From CAWHJB01 sp963698715 (GTDB taxonomy: Bacteria; Chloroflexota; Anaerolineae; Anaerolineales; UBA4823), in the NCBI GenBank assembly GCA_963698715.1, contig CAVORW010000002.1, positions 62,001-126,000 on the forward strand: DNA of 64,000 nt. Direction: 5' to 3'. A program made the translations under genes and the position numbers. Positions 40,551 through 48,372 of this stretch are shown piece by piece. The notes beneath the pieces were generated by a model. The model was not told the DNA's origin. It did no database searches and saw nothing but the letters and a program-made list of their open reading frames with translations. Position 1 is the stretch's first letter. The number at the start of each line of letters is the position of its first letter.

Positions 40551-41414
40551 ATGAAAACTTTAATGGAAAAGCTCCGCAACTACTGGTCGCTGATTAAAAG
40601 TCTACAAACCGGGCTGCTGCTCGCGACCGGTCTGGCTGGCTTCATGAGTGCTAACTGCCCAATCACCCATTGGACCACCCTCTTCAGCCTTACAGGCAGC
40701 CTGTTTCTGGCGATCAGCGGCAGCACAGTGCTGAATATGTGGTTCGATCGCGATATTGACAGCCGGATGAAACGGACCTGCAACCGCCCCCTGGCAGCGG
40801 GCCGGATCAAACCAACCAAGGTGTTCCTATTGGGGTTGATACTTGCCACGCTTGGCGTTACATGGGCACTGATCGTCAATCCCCTGTATGGAGGGATCGT
40901 TTTTGCCGGATTGTTCTTTGACGTGATCATCTACACAATCTGGCTCAAGCGCCGTACTTGCTGGAGCATCGTTTGGGGCGGAATTTCTGGCGGCATGCCG
41001 ATCCTGGCAGGGCGGGCCCTGGGTATCGGGCAGCTGGATTGGGTTGGCGTGATGCTGTCGCTTTCAGTGCTGTTCTGGATCCCCACCCATATCATGACTT
41101 TTAGTATGAAGTATTTCAGCGACTATCAGGCAGCAAGAATTCCTACCTTTCCGTCGGCATATAGTTTCTCAACCACCAGGATGGTGATCGCTCTCTCAAG
41201 TGTCCTGGCAGCTCTATCGATCGGGATTGCAGCCTACGGTATCGGCATGGACTGGGGATACATTCGGGTATTGGCCGTGCTGTCAGGAGGGCTGTTGGCA
41301 TTGGCGATCACCAGCCTGATGAAACCTTCGGAGCGCGTAAATTTCGGCCTTTTTAAATACGCCTCCCTCTACATGCTGTCTTCAATGCTGATATTGGTGA
41401 TCTATGGCATGTAA
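40551..41414 (+). CDS. ctaB: Haem O synthase (protohaem IX farnesyltransferase)
   Basis: 287 residues, about nine TM helices, UbiA prenyltransferase superfamily. First Asp-rich motif NMWFDRDIDSRMKRTCNRPL, second region IPTHIMTFSMKYFSDYQAARIPTFP, both as in CtaB/CyoE. It farnesylates haem B to haem O, which is used at the active site of many haem-copper oxidases. Its place inside this operon strongly suggests that the 12-TM protein carries haem O or haem A. No CtaA is seen. The next gene starts 11 bases before its stop. Confidence 0.9.
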   Translation: MKTLMEKLRNYWSLIKSLQTGLLLATGLAGFMSANCPITHWTTLFSLTGSLFLAISGSTVLNMWFDRDIDSRMKRTCNRPLAAGRIKPTKVFLLGLILATLGVTWALIVNPLYGGIVFAGLFFDVIIYTIWLKRRTCWSIVWGGISGGMPILAGRALGIGQLDWVGVMLSLSVLFWIPTHIMTFSMKYFSDYQAARIPTFPSAYSFSTTRMVIALSSVLAALSIGIAAYGIGMDWGYIRVLAVLSGGLLALAITSLMKPSERVNFGLFKYASLYMLSSMLILVIYGM

Positions 41415-41862
41415 TTGTTCGCTTGTAAATCGCTATAAGCCCGGCGTTCGAAAAACCTGGCTATACTTTTTGGCTGGTTTCGTTTGGATGCTCGTCGGCG
41501 CGATGCTGCTCAGTTTTGCTTATCGCTGGTTAAAACCTGTCTCGGTCTTGACAGGTTTTTATTTCGTAGTTTCGGGCATCTTACTGGCAGCTTGTATCTA
41601 TTTCCTTGGTTTTTCAAAACTGGCTAAAAAGAACATCCAAAGAATTTGTTCGATTACCGGAGAGAATGTCTGCCTGTTCGCCTTTCAAGAATGGAAAAGT
41701 TATCCCTTGGTTGGGTTCATGATTGCGTTGGGTGTCTACCTGCGGGTCTATTCACCCGTTCCCAGGCCTATGCTGGCTATTTTGTATTTAGGTATTGGCG
41801 GCGGACTTTCTTCATCCAGCCTGCACTATTTTAGGCAGGCTATCCATACTCAGAGCATTTAA
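41404..41862 (+). CDS. Small membrane protein (4 TM)
   Basis: 152 residues; overlaps the haem O synthase stop by 11 bases. Four hydrophobic helices, beginning LYFLAGFVWMLVGAMLLSFAY and ending LAILYLGIGGGLSSSSLHYF. A CSITGENVC stretch in the cytoplasmic loop holds two cysteines and might bind metal. Family not recognised. Operon position suggests an assembly or accessory role for the oxidase-like protein. Confidence 0.7.
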   Translation: MACNCSLVNRYKPGVRKTWLYFLAGFVWMLVGAMLLSFAYRWLKPVSVLTGFYFVVSGILLAACIYFLGFSKLAKKNIQRICSITGENVCLFAFQEWKSYPLVGFMIALGVYLRVYSPVPRPMLAILYLGIGGGLSSSSLHYFRQAIHTQSI

Positions 41863-41878
41863 GAGTCAGGAAAATACC

Positions 41879-42484
41879 ATGAACATGTCTGCACTTGACC
41901 GAATCCTGCTCCTGTTGACTGGACTGTTGGCTGCTTACCAGATTATCGTCGGTATTGACAACCTGAGTGCCGTTCCCATCTGGGCCTATTCAATTGCCTT
42001 CGGCATTTTACTCGTCGCTGGGGTCTTGATGATCATCCTTGGTTTTGAAGTCCTCGACAGCCAAATTGTGGTGGTCGTTTCGACGGTTATTCCCCTCAGC
42101 CTGTCGTTAGGCCTGGTTTGGCAGCATCTCCCAGCCTGGCAAATCCCGTATCTGATCTTTACCAGTTTTGGCCTTCTGGCGATCGTGGTTACCCGTGGCT
42201 TGCCAATGCCTGGCAAACTGCAAACCCTTATCCTGGCGCTCGTCCACGGCGTTGCCGGGCTTTTGATATTCCTTCTTCCAATCATTTTGTCTGCCACCGG
42301 GCAGATGCGACCCGGTTTTGCGCTGGTAGGGATCGGGGGAGCATTGATTGGGGTTGGCGGACTCTTGCTCACATTCTTAAAAGCGGGTAAGCCGATTCTT
42401 CCGCGAGAGATCATCCTTAAGACCTTACCCGGCTTGCTCTTGCTCATGACAATGGCTTTTGTAGGGGGGTTCACACTATCATGA
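41879..42484 (+). CDS. Membrane protein of the oxidase-like operon
   Basis: 201 residues from ATG 41879 (AGGAAA upstream). Six or seven hydrophobic helices (ILLLLTGLLAAYQIIVGI first; TLPGLLLLMTMAFVGGFTLS last). No charged or metal-binding motif stands out. The family is not recognised. Its stop overlaps the next start (ATGA). Confidence 0.65.
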   Translation: MNMSALDRILLLLTGLLAAYQIIVGIDNLSAVPIWAYSIAFGILLVAGVLMIILGFEVLDSQIVVVVSTVIPLSLSLGLVWQHLPAWQIPYLIFTSFGLLAIVVTRGLPMPGKLQTLILALVHGVAGLLIFLLPIILSATGQMRPGFALVGIGGALIGVGGLLLTFLKAGKPILPREIILKTLPGLLLLMTMAFVGGFTLS

Positions 42485-42693
42485 TGATTGCCCAGCACTG
42501 GAGATTGCGCCAGTCGCGTTACAGGCTGGTTGGCTCGGTTTGCAAACGATGTGGGACGCCGAGGCTCCAGCCGCATGGATGCTGCCTATCCTGCAAAGCA
42601 GTGACCAGGCTGTTTTTCGAAACCTCTCGGATGTTTAATCGCCCGACACAAACTCTATCAGCTGAGATGATCGCTCAAGGAGCATATCAATGA
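42481..42693 (+). CDS. Small zinc-ribbon protein (DUF35-type N-terminus)
   Basis: 70 residues. YRLVGSVCKRCGTPRLQPHGCCLSC is in line with the rubredoxin-like zinc ribbon of the DUF35/OB-fold proteins (CxxC...CxxC), but the OB fold is missing. It overlaps both neighbours by four bases, so it is translated as part of the operon. It might hold zinc or another metal for the membrane proteins around it. Confidence 0.65.
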   Translation: MMIAQHWRLRQSRYRLVGSVCKRCGTPRLQPHGCCLSCKAVTRLFFETSRMFNRPTQTLSAEMIAQGAYQ

Positions 42694-43382
42694 CGAAGAT
42701 ACTATATAAAACGATCCGGATAATAGCAATCCTCCTGATGGGGCTTACCGCTGGATTTACACTCCTGAGTGGAGCCGGCACGACCTGTGTAGCTCTTGCA
42801 GCCGAAAAATTTGGCGACAAGATGGCATTAATCAGCCCGTATAAATGGCTCTATGTCTTATTCGTTTTAATTACCCTAGCGATTGGTGTCCTGGGTGTGC
42901 GGGCTACTATTCAGATCATAAAAGGTAGGGCCAGCGCGTATCGTTCAGCCTTGCTTGCGCTGCTCTCAGGTACAGTGATCGGCGTGATCCATATTATCGT
43001 CTCTCGCAGTCTGCGCGGCGCTTCGATGCCGGTTGATGCCGTCGTCTACACAACCGTGTTCACATTAATAGTCTTCTTGCTGCTGAGGATTCCTCCTGTT
43101 TGGGCCAAAATCGATTTTGAGAAAAATGAAGTGGATCAGGACCTGCCGCGCAGCGCTGCTGCGATAACCGCGATTTTGTTTGGAGTTCTAACTCTTACCG
43201 TTCAAGATTGGGCTGGGCCCACGCATATGCTGGGAGGCATCAACTATGCGGATGCCTGGCATGACCAGCTGGCAGTCATCGGCTGGGGATTAATGCTGTT
43301 TGGATTAGCTGTATTAATTAAGCTTGATATGTGGTCTTATCAATCCCTGCAGGAGAACAAAATTGGGTGGGATGTGTTCTAA
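42690..43382 (+). CDS. Membrane protein, last gene of the oxidase-like operon
   Basis: 230 residues with six or so hydrophobic helices (IIAILLMGLTAGFTLLSGAG first). The first segment carries CVALAAEKFG, also seen in other Chloroflexota membrane proteins of unknown role. A WAGPTHMLGG / WHDQLAVIG pair near the C-terminus has two His on the outer side. Family not recognised. Nothing is seen in the following gap 43383-43656. Confidence 0.65.
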   Translation: MTKILYKTIRIIAILLMGLTAGFTLLSGAGTTCVALAAEKFGDKMALISPYKWLYVLFVLITLAIGVLGVRATIQIIKGRASAYRSALLALLSGTVIGVIHIIVSRSLRGASMPVDAVVYTTVFTLIVFLLLRIPPVWAKIDFEKNEVDQDLPRSAAAITAILFGVLTLTVQDWAGPTHMLGGINYADAWHDQLAVIGWGLMLFGLAVLIKLDMWSYQSLQENKIGWDVF

Positions 43383-43656
43383 ACACACCAAACAGCCAGC
43401 TGCTGGATTCTATAATCCGGATGTCCGGCGGGGCGACTCATGGGCCCTGGCAGCTCATAGAAAATATGCCTGACGAATGAATAGCAATGCCCTCGGTTAA
43501 AGTATCTTTGTCGATAGCATCATCCAAGAAGCTGTTTTAGTCACCCAGGGAACTGTGGACCTGAAGCGGACAGACACCTATTGCCAGGTAGTTGATCTTA
43601 CTCGCATTGCATGGGTTGCAGTGCAGAAACCGCCTGTGGCTCTGGCCAAAAGTAGT

Positions 43657-44226
43657 TTACTGAGATGAATCATTAACCGGCGGCAGGTTGTGCACCCGCT
43701 GGAGCGTTTTATCAAGCCAGGACAGTTCAAACTCGTAGTAGTCAATGCCGTGATCGAGCGTAATTTGCCATAACCGGCGGGCTCGTTCCAATCCAACTCG
43801 TTCAGCGTTCTGGTCAATAGCCGATTGCGCGATGGTGTGATAAACTGCCAACCTTTCGCGAATTTTCTGAATTCGCGCTTCCAGCAAGCCGGCGATGTCA
43901 TCACTCGAACTGAAATGCGAAAAGAATATCTGAATGAGCCAGCTTTCGCGCGCCTGCTCAAGCGGCAAGGGGGCAGTCAACCAATGGCGCAGTTCTGCCC
44001 GACCAGCCTCGGTTATTCGATATTCTCGCCGATTGGGCCTGCCTGCTTGCACGATCACCTGAGATTCAACCAGCCCCCCCCTTTCTAGATTTTCCAAAGA
44101 TTTGTAAATGTGGCTTTGGGTAGCGGTCCAGAAGTGCGCAATAGATTCATCGAAGTGTTTTTTTAAGTCGTAACCACTTAAAGGATGATATTCGAGAAAA
44201 CCGAGAATGGCGTGTGAAAGGGGCAT
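43657..44226 (-). CDS. PadR-family transcription regulator
   Basis: 189 residues with an N-terminal winged helix (HAILGFLEYHPLSGYDLKKHFDESI, QSHIYKSLENLERGGLVES) and a C-terminal helical domain. It is close to the PadR protein at 20726. It is the last gene of a minus-strand group behind the 189-residue membrane protein (33-base gap), and may repress that group or a distant target. Confidence 0.92.
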   Translation of the reverse strand: MPLSHAILGFLEYHPLSGYDLKKHFDESIAHFWTATQSHIYKSLENLERGGLVESQVIVQAGRPNRREYRITEAGRAELRHWLTAPLPLEQARESWLIQIFFSHFSSSDDIAGLLEARIQKIRERLAVYHTIAQSAIDQNAERVGLERARRLWQITLDHGIDYYEFELSWLDKTLQRVHNLPPVNDSSQ

Positions 44227-44259
44227 GGAGGAGATCCTTCTTCCAGTTATAGTGTGCCG

Positions 44260-44829
44260 CTATTTATTCTTGAGGATATTGATCGCTTTTCCGAGGTCGC
44301 CGGTGGATCGCGTTTCAGCGATGAGTGAGCTTACCTGCCAGATAATATTAAAAATTAACAATGCAGACCCGCCTGGCACTCCCGCTTGATAAGCGAAGAA
44401 TGCCGCAAAGGTGCAAAATACGACCGTACCGGTGATACCCGCTGCGAACATGAGCGCTTTGGCGATGGGCTGCGCCACATGCATCGATACGGGTCGGGTG
44501 TGCGCCGCAAAGAAAGGCAGTTTTTGAAAAATTGTTCGCACGATCGGTGGATAGGAAGCCGTATGGTTGGATCCCCCAATTGAATAATGCTTGAAATGTA
44601 TGCCAACCAGCCTTCCAATAGAATAATGCATCAGGGAGTGTGAATTAAAATAAATGAGCAAATAACCTGCAATCATCGCCACTGTTCGTGGACCGGCACT
44701 ATTTGGCTGTGCGCTGCTCCATAACAAGCTTAGCCCAAGAACAACACCCGTCACTTGAATCGCATTTCCAACAACAATGGGAATAATCCGGCGGGATCGA
44801 TGGGTTGCTTGAATTGACGTGTGATCCAT
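44260..44829 (-). CDS. Membrane protein with His-rich loop, unknown function
   Basis: 189 residues, about four TM helices (IIPIVVGNAIQVTGVVLGLSLLW first). A loop rich in His (NSHSLMHYSIGRLVGIHFKHYSIGGSNH) could bind metal or haem. No family recognised. It sits between the DUF2269-type gene and the PadR gene and probably shares their transcript. Confidence 0.65.
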   Translation of the reverse strand: MDHTSIQATHRSRRIIPIVVGNAIQVTGVVLGLSLLWSSAQPNSAGPRTVAMIAGYLLIYFNSHSLMHYSIGRLVGIHFKHYSIGGSNHTASYPPIVRTIFQKLPFFAAHTRPVSMHVAQPIAKALMFAAGITGTVVFCTFAAFFAYQAGVPGGSALLIFNIIWQVSSLIAETRSTGDLGKAINILKNK

Positions 44830-44920
44830 AGTAGCACCTCAGATTAAAACTTTAAAGTGGTGCCTGGATGGCTGCTCGGCGGACATCGCCCAAATCTAAA
44901 ATCGGCAATCGGAACCAGGT

Positions 44921-45394
44921 TTATGGATTAACTGCCTGACTCCACAACGTCGGCTTTGCAACCATCAGGTAAAGAATCATCATAACCAGGATGATGAGTG
45001 TGCCACTAATGGCGTTTGATCGGGACGAAATTTTTTTGTATTCGAGTGTCCCCGTCCCAGGATTTTCTGCGATTGCGATTTGTTTGCTGAGCGTGGGCGT
45101 ATAAATACCCAACCCAATGACCGAAAGCGCTCCGTACATAAGCAAGGCAGTAAGAATCCAGGGGGTGGTCATTGACCATCCAGCCAAAGCAGCCAGCCAC
45201 CAACCAGAAGGGAAGAGCAGAACGTAAGCTGGGGTTGCGATCCTGTCGTCAATTATTTTGATGGTATGCAGGGTGAAGACAAGCACTTCCGGTTTATTCT
45301 TGGCCCGGTTAATCCAAAGTAAATAGGTAAGGTTTGTCCCCAAGGCGGCGATAGCCGCCAAAATATGGAGATATTTAAGCAATATATACAACAT
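44921..45394 (-). CDS. DUF2269 family membrane protein
   Basis: 157 residues, four TM helices. LLKYLHILAAIAALGTNLTYLLWI and the spacing of the next helices match the DUF2269 family of small integral membrane proteins with His in TM1. Function unknown. It is the first gene of the minus-strand group and has a strong promoter upstream with repeated operator-like sequence. Confidence 0.75.
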   Translation of the reverse strand: MLYILLKYLHILAAIAALGTNLTYLLWINRAKNKPEVLVFTLHTIKIIDDRIATPAYVLLFPSGWWLAALAGWSMTTPWILTALLMYGALSVIGLGIYTPTLSKQIAIAENPGTGTLEYKKISSRSNAISGTLIILVMMILYLMVAKPTLWSQAVNP

Positions 45395-45428
45395 GAAGAC
45401 TGCCTCTTAAATATATTCTAATATAGAT

Positions 45429-45457
45429 ATATTACTATATAGATATATACGTGTCAA
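45429..45457 (-). promoter_or_regulatory. Promoter of the DUF2269 group with direct repeats
   Basis: Minus strand TTGACA (45457-45452), 17-base spacer, TAATAT (45434-45429). Two copies of ATATCTATAT lie over the spacer and -10, likely a repressor site. Confidence 0.7.
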
Positions 45458-45530
45458 GGGGTCGTCACGACTGGCTCTAGACGCCTGACCCACTCCATCC
45501 GATAACCGGCCTAAATGCCGAAATTGCCTC

Positions 45531-45578
45531 TTGACTACTACGCAATACGGTGTACAATACATACAACTACTATGTATT
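45531..45578 (+). promoter_or_regulatory. Promoter and operator of the PadR/HAAS pair
   Basis: TTGACT (45531-45536), 16-base spacer, TACAAT (45553-45558). The inverted repeat AATACAT-N9-ATGTATT (45556-45578) overlaps the -10, as expected for an autorepressed PadR gene. Confidence 0.7.
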
Positions 45579-45600
45579 ACGTAATAATGGATCACCTGCT

Positions 45601-45927
45601 ATGAATCGCTGGATCACACAACTTCGAAAAGGCTTGTTGGAGTACTTGATACTAAATGTCCTTAATCAACAGGAAACTTACGGCTATGAAATCATCCAAT
45701 TGATCAACAACTTTGAGGGCATGGATGTTACCGAAAGTACGATTTATCCGATCCTGGCACGTCTCAATCAGGATGGGCTGGCTCGTATTCGTAAGTCCCC
45801 CTCTCCAGACGGACCGCCGCGCCGCTATTACAGCCTTTCGACAAAAGGCCAGCTTCGCCTGGCTGAGATGAACCTGTATTGGGATTCGCTCAATCAGACC
45901 ATCCAACAGCTGCGGTCCAAACGATGA
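45601..45927 (+). CDS. Short PadR-family regulator
   Basis: 108 residues from ATG 45601; a start at 45550 would lie inside the operator. It is a PadR winged helix of the short (subfamily 2) type: LRKGLLEYLILNVLNQQETYGYEIIQLI, then ESTIYPILARLNQDGLARI, with no C-terminal domain beyond one helix. Such proteins are found in pairs with HAAS-domain membrane proteins, here the next gene 29 bases on. It probably represses its own transcript. Confidence 0.9.
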   Translation: MNRWITQLRKGLLEYLILNVLNQQETYGYEIIQLINNFEGMDVTESTIYPILARLNQDGLARIRKSPSPDGPPRRYYSLSTKGQLRLAEMNLYWDSLNQTIQQLRSKR

Positions 45928-45956
45928 TTTTAATTTCACTTTTTGGGAGTAAATCG

Positions 45957-46667
45957 ATGAACGCGAACAGAACGATTAACAATCGGATTAACCAGTACCT
46001 CGATGCGGTTCGGGCTCAGCTCTCCGGATTGAGTCAAAACGAAGTCGAAGGCATTATAGAGGATCTGCGAACCCATATCGGTGCAAGTATCCAGGCTCAC
46101 GGAGACCAGCCCACCCTGGAAACCGTTGAAGCCGTCCTGGAAGAAATGGATTCCCCGGAATCCTTTGCCCCAGATTCGGATGATACAGCCGGGGTTGTCG
46201 CCAAAGTTTCTCGAACGGCGATTTGGGGAGCCGGATTTTTACCTTTTGGAATATTGATGGCTGTCCTGTTTCTTGTTCCTGTGGTAAGCACAAGTTATGC
46301 CACTTTCGATGGTGTAGCGGCCGGCAATATGCCGGAAACCACCTGGTGGCAGTGGCTGTTCCGAGTTACGGTTTTGCCGCTGGGCATTGCTTCACCGTTT
46401 GTTACCACAATCTTGGGCCTGGTATCCCTATCCCAAATTCGTGCCTCTAACGGAAAACTGGTCGGCAAACCGCTCGCTCTGGCCGCTGCAATGTTTTACC
46501 CGTTGCTGGTACTCGATGGGCTTTTTATCGCACTCTTATTCTGGATAATTGCCAGCATACCGGATGGGAATTTAGCTTTGACTGAGACATTGGCATTGAT
46601 GGGCTATATCCTGGTGGTTATCGTAGATTTAATTATCGTCGCAATTGCCTGGTTCAAAATCCGCTAG
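45957..46667 (+). CDS. HAAS-domain (DUF1700-like) membrane protein
   Basis: 236 residues from ATG 45957 (GGGAG upstream). N-terminal HAAS domain: INQYLDAVRAQLSGLSQNEVEGIIEDLRTHI and VEAVLEEMDSPESFA, then four TM helices. HAAS domains occur with PadR regulators and are thought to sense membrane or ligand signals and contact PadR. The gene is followed by a long hairpin. Confidence 0.85.
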   Translation: MNANRTINNRINQYLDAVRAQLSGLSQNEVEGIIEDLRTHIGASIQAHGDQPTLETVEAVLEEMDSPESFAPDSDDTAGVVAKVSRTAIWGAGFLPFGILMAVLFLVPVVSTSYATFDGVAAGNMPETTWWQWLFRVTVLPLGIASPFVTTILGLVSLSQIRASNGKLVGKPLALAAAMFYPLLVLDGLFIALLFWIIASIPDGNLALTETLALMGYILVVIVDLIIVAIAWFKIR

Positions 46668-46736
46668 AGAGAACAAGAAGCGCACATATCAGTTGGGGGA
46701 TGTCTTCACCCGGCAGCCAGACTCCGGATGAGACTA

Positions 46737-46779
46737 TTGGGTGTTTTTCGCGGCGCCTTGGGCTGCGAAAAACACCCAA
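46737..46779. repeat. 15-bp palindrome behind the HAAS gene
   Basis: TTGGGTGTTTTTCGC (46737-46751) pairs perfectly with 46765-46779, loop of 13 that may pair partly. It probably ends the PadR/HAAS transcript and/or the convergent LacI gene, though no T tract follows. Confidence 0.75.
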
Positions 46780-46876
46780 ATCCATTTCACCCAAGATCAG
46801 AATGCACTCGAGAGAGCGTTGACTCGAAAGCAGAGCGGCTGGTGTGTAAAATCTCGGGGTCGCCGGTATTAGCTTA

Positions 46877-47881
46877 CTACCGTCTGATAACCGATTCTCG
46901 GATCATAAGGGTTGATTGAAATTTGGGCAGATCTAACGGTTGGCCCTGCATCAACTGGATCAGTGCCTTGCCTGAAGCTTCACCGATCTCCAGCGGTGGA
47001 CGGCGGATGGTTGTCAGGGGTGGAAGCATATAAGCCGAGGGGGCCTGATCATCAAATCCAACGATCGAGACATCTTCGGGTACCCGCAAACCACGGCGGT
47101 ATAGCGCTAACCTGGCGCCATAGGCCATTTGGTCATTCGCAGCAAAGATTGCGCTGAAAATATGTCCCCGCATCAGCAGCATTTCAATCGCCATAACCCC
47201 CGATGGCTCTGTGAAATCTCCCTCGACAACTAAACTTAAATTTGGTTCAATCCCGGCCCGCTTGAGGGCAGCCAGGTAACCTTCTTTTCGTTCGATGGCA
47301 TCATAATGGCTACTGAGGCCGGTGATATGAGCAATTTGTTGATGGCCTGCATCAATTAAATACTGAGTTGCCTTAACTGCGGCCTCAAAGTCATCAAAAG
47401 GCAGGCACTGCTTCTTCAAGTCGGGAATATTTCGCCCCACAATGATCATTGGGATTTCTCGGGCAATTTTCACCAGGTAATCTTCGGAAGTATGTCCGTT
47501 CAGCAAGATCAACCCATCCACCTGGCGTTGCAAAAACATGCGAATGGCATTCAGATTCTTTTGCTCATCCCAGCCACCATCCGCAAATAGTGACGAATAT
47601 CCACTTCCTTCAATCCCTTTAAATATGCCCCTCAGGATGACATCATAAAAGGGACTGCCAATGAGTTGGGTGAGCACGCCGATCGTTTTGGAATACCCGC
47701 CTGCCAAGCCTTGAGCAAACAAATTGGGCTTATAACCAAGCTCTGATATGATCGACAGCACCCTTGCGCGCGTTTCCTCGGCTACCGGAGCAGTATTATT
47801 CAAAACGCGCGATACCGTGCTGATGGATACATTGGCCCGCTCGGCGATATCCAGGATGGTGATATTTTTGCTTTGTTCCAT
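46877..47881 (-). CDS. LacI-family transcription regulator
   Basis: 334 residues from ATG 47881 (GAGGTG upstream). N-terminal helix-turn-helix and hinge (ITILDIAERANVSISTVSRVLNN), then a periplasmic-binding-protein-like sensor domain with SVVGFDDQ near the C-terminus. It is divergent from the ABC transporter operon, whose promoter carries two operators of the LacI type. It probably represses the glucan locus until an oligosaccharide binds. Confidence 0.95.
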   Translation of the reverse strand: MEQSKNITILDIAERANVSISTVSRVLNNTAPVAEETRARVLSIISELGYKPNLFAQGLAGGYSKTIGVLTQLIGSPFYDVILRGIFKGIEGSGYSSLFADGGWDEQKNLNAIRMFLQRQVDGLILLNGHTSEDYLVKIAREIPMIIVGRNIPDLKKQCLPFDDFEAAVKATQYLIDAGHQQIAHITGLSSHYDAIERKEGYLAALKRAGIEPNLSLVVEGDFTEPSGVMAIEMLLMRGHIFSAIFAANDQMAYGARLALYRRGLRVPEDVSIVGFDDQAPSAYMLPPLTTIRRPPLEIGEASGKALIQLMQGQPLDLPKFQSTLMIRESVIRR

Positions 47882-48027
47882 AAACACCTCAACGATCATG
47901 GGAGGAGCATCAGGTCAGTGTGGCTCGGATTTCACTGAGGAAGTGCCCGGCGTGCTCAACCAAAACACTGCCAGCTGCGAATGTATTAAACTCCCCAACG
48001 AGACGAGTGATATGTCAATTATATTAC

Positions 48028-48039
48028 GAAAACGCTTTC
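48028..48039. promoter_or_regulatory. LacI-type operator near the regulator gene
   Basis: GAAAACGCTTTC, a near-perfect palindrome with a central CG like other LacI-family sites, about 150 bases before the LacI start codon. It may allow autoregulation or looping with the two sites at 48152 and 48195. Confidence 0.7.
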
Positions 48040-48119
48040 AGTGAAGGGGGATTATTTGACCGATTTTTTTTACACCCTAAAAATTAAGCCGCATACAAGA
48101 TTAGAATACTCTAAAACTC

Positions 48120-48208
48120 TTGACATTTGGAATAAAAACTGCTACCATATATGAAAGCGCTTGCATAATACAAGCTGATATAGGCACACATACATGAAAG
48201 CGCTTGCC
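48120..48208 (+). promoter_or_regulatory. ABC operon promoter with two LacI-type operators
   Basis: TTGACA (48120-48125), 17-base spacer, TACCAT (48143-48148). Operators TGAAAGCGCTTGCA (48152-48165) and TGAAAGCGCTTGCC (48195-48208) follow, the first at the start point. Their centres are 43 bases apart, about four turns. Confidence 0.85.
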
Positions 48209-48372
48209 GTCAAGATCACAACCTTGAAACAGCACCAGATTCGAGCTGCGGTTCTCCCCGCTGACGGTTTATGGATTAAGGAGGTGAAATACCCCAATCC
48301 CAACAGTTCCTTTTTAAACCAAAATCCAACTCTTTTAATATAATTGGTTAACTAATTTAAGGAGACAAGAAG

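Noticed and set aside
43578..43961. 127-codon ORF inside the PadR gene
   Set aside because: It is out of frame with a clear PadR protein on the same strand.
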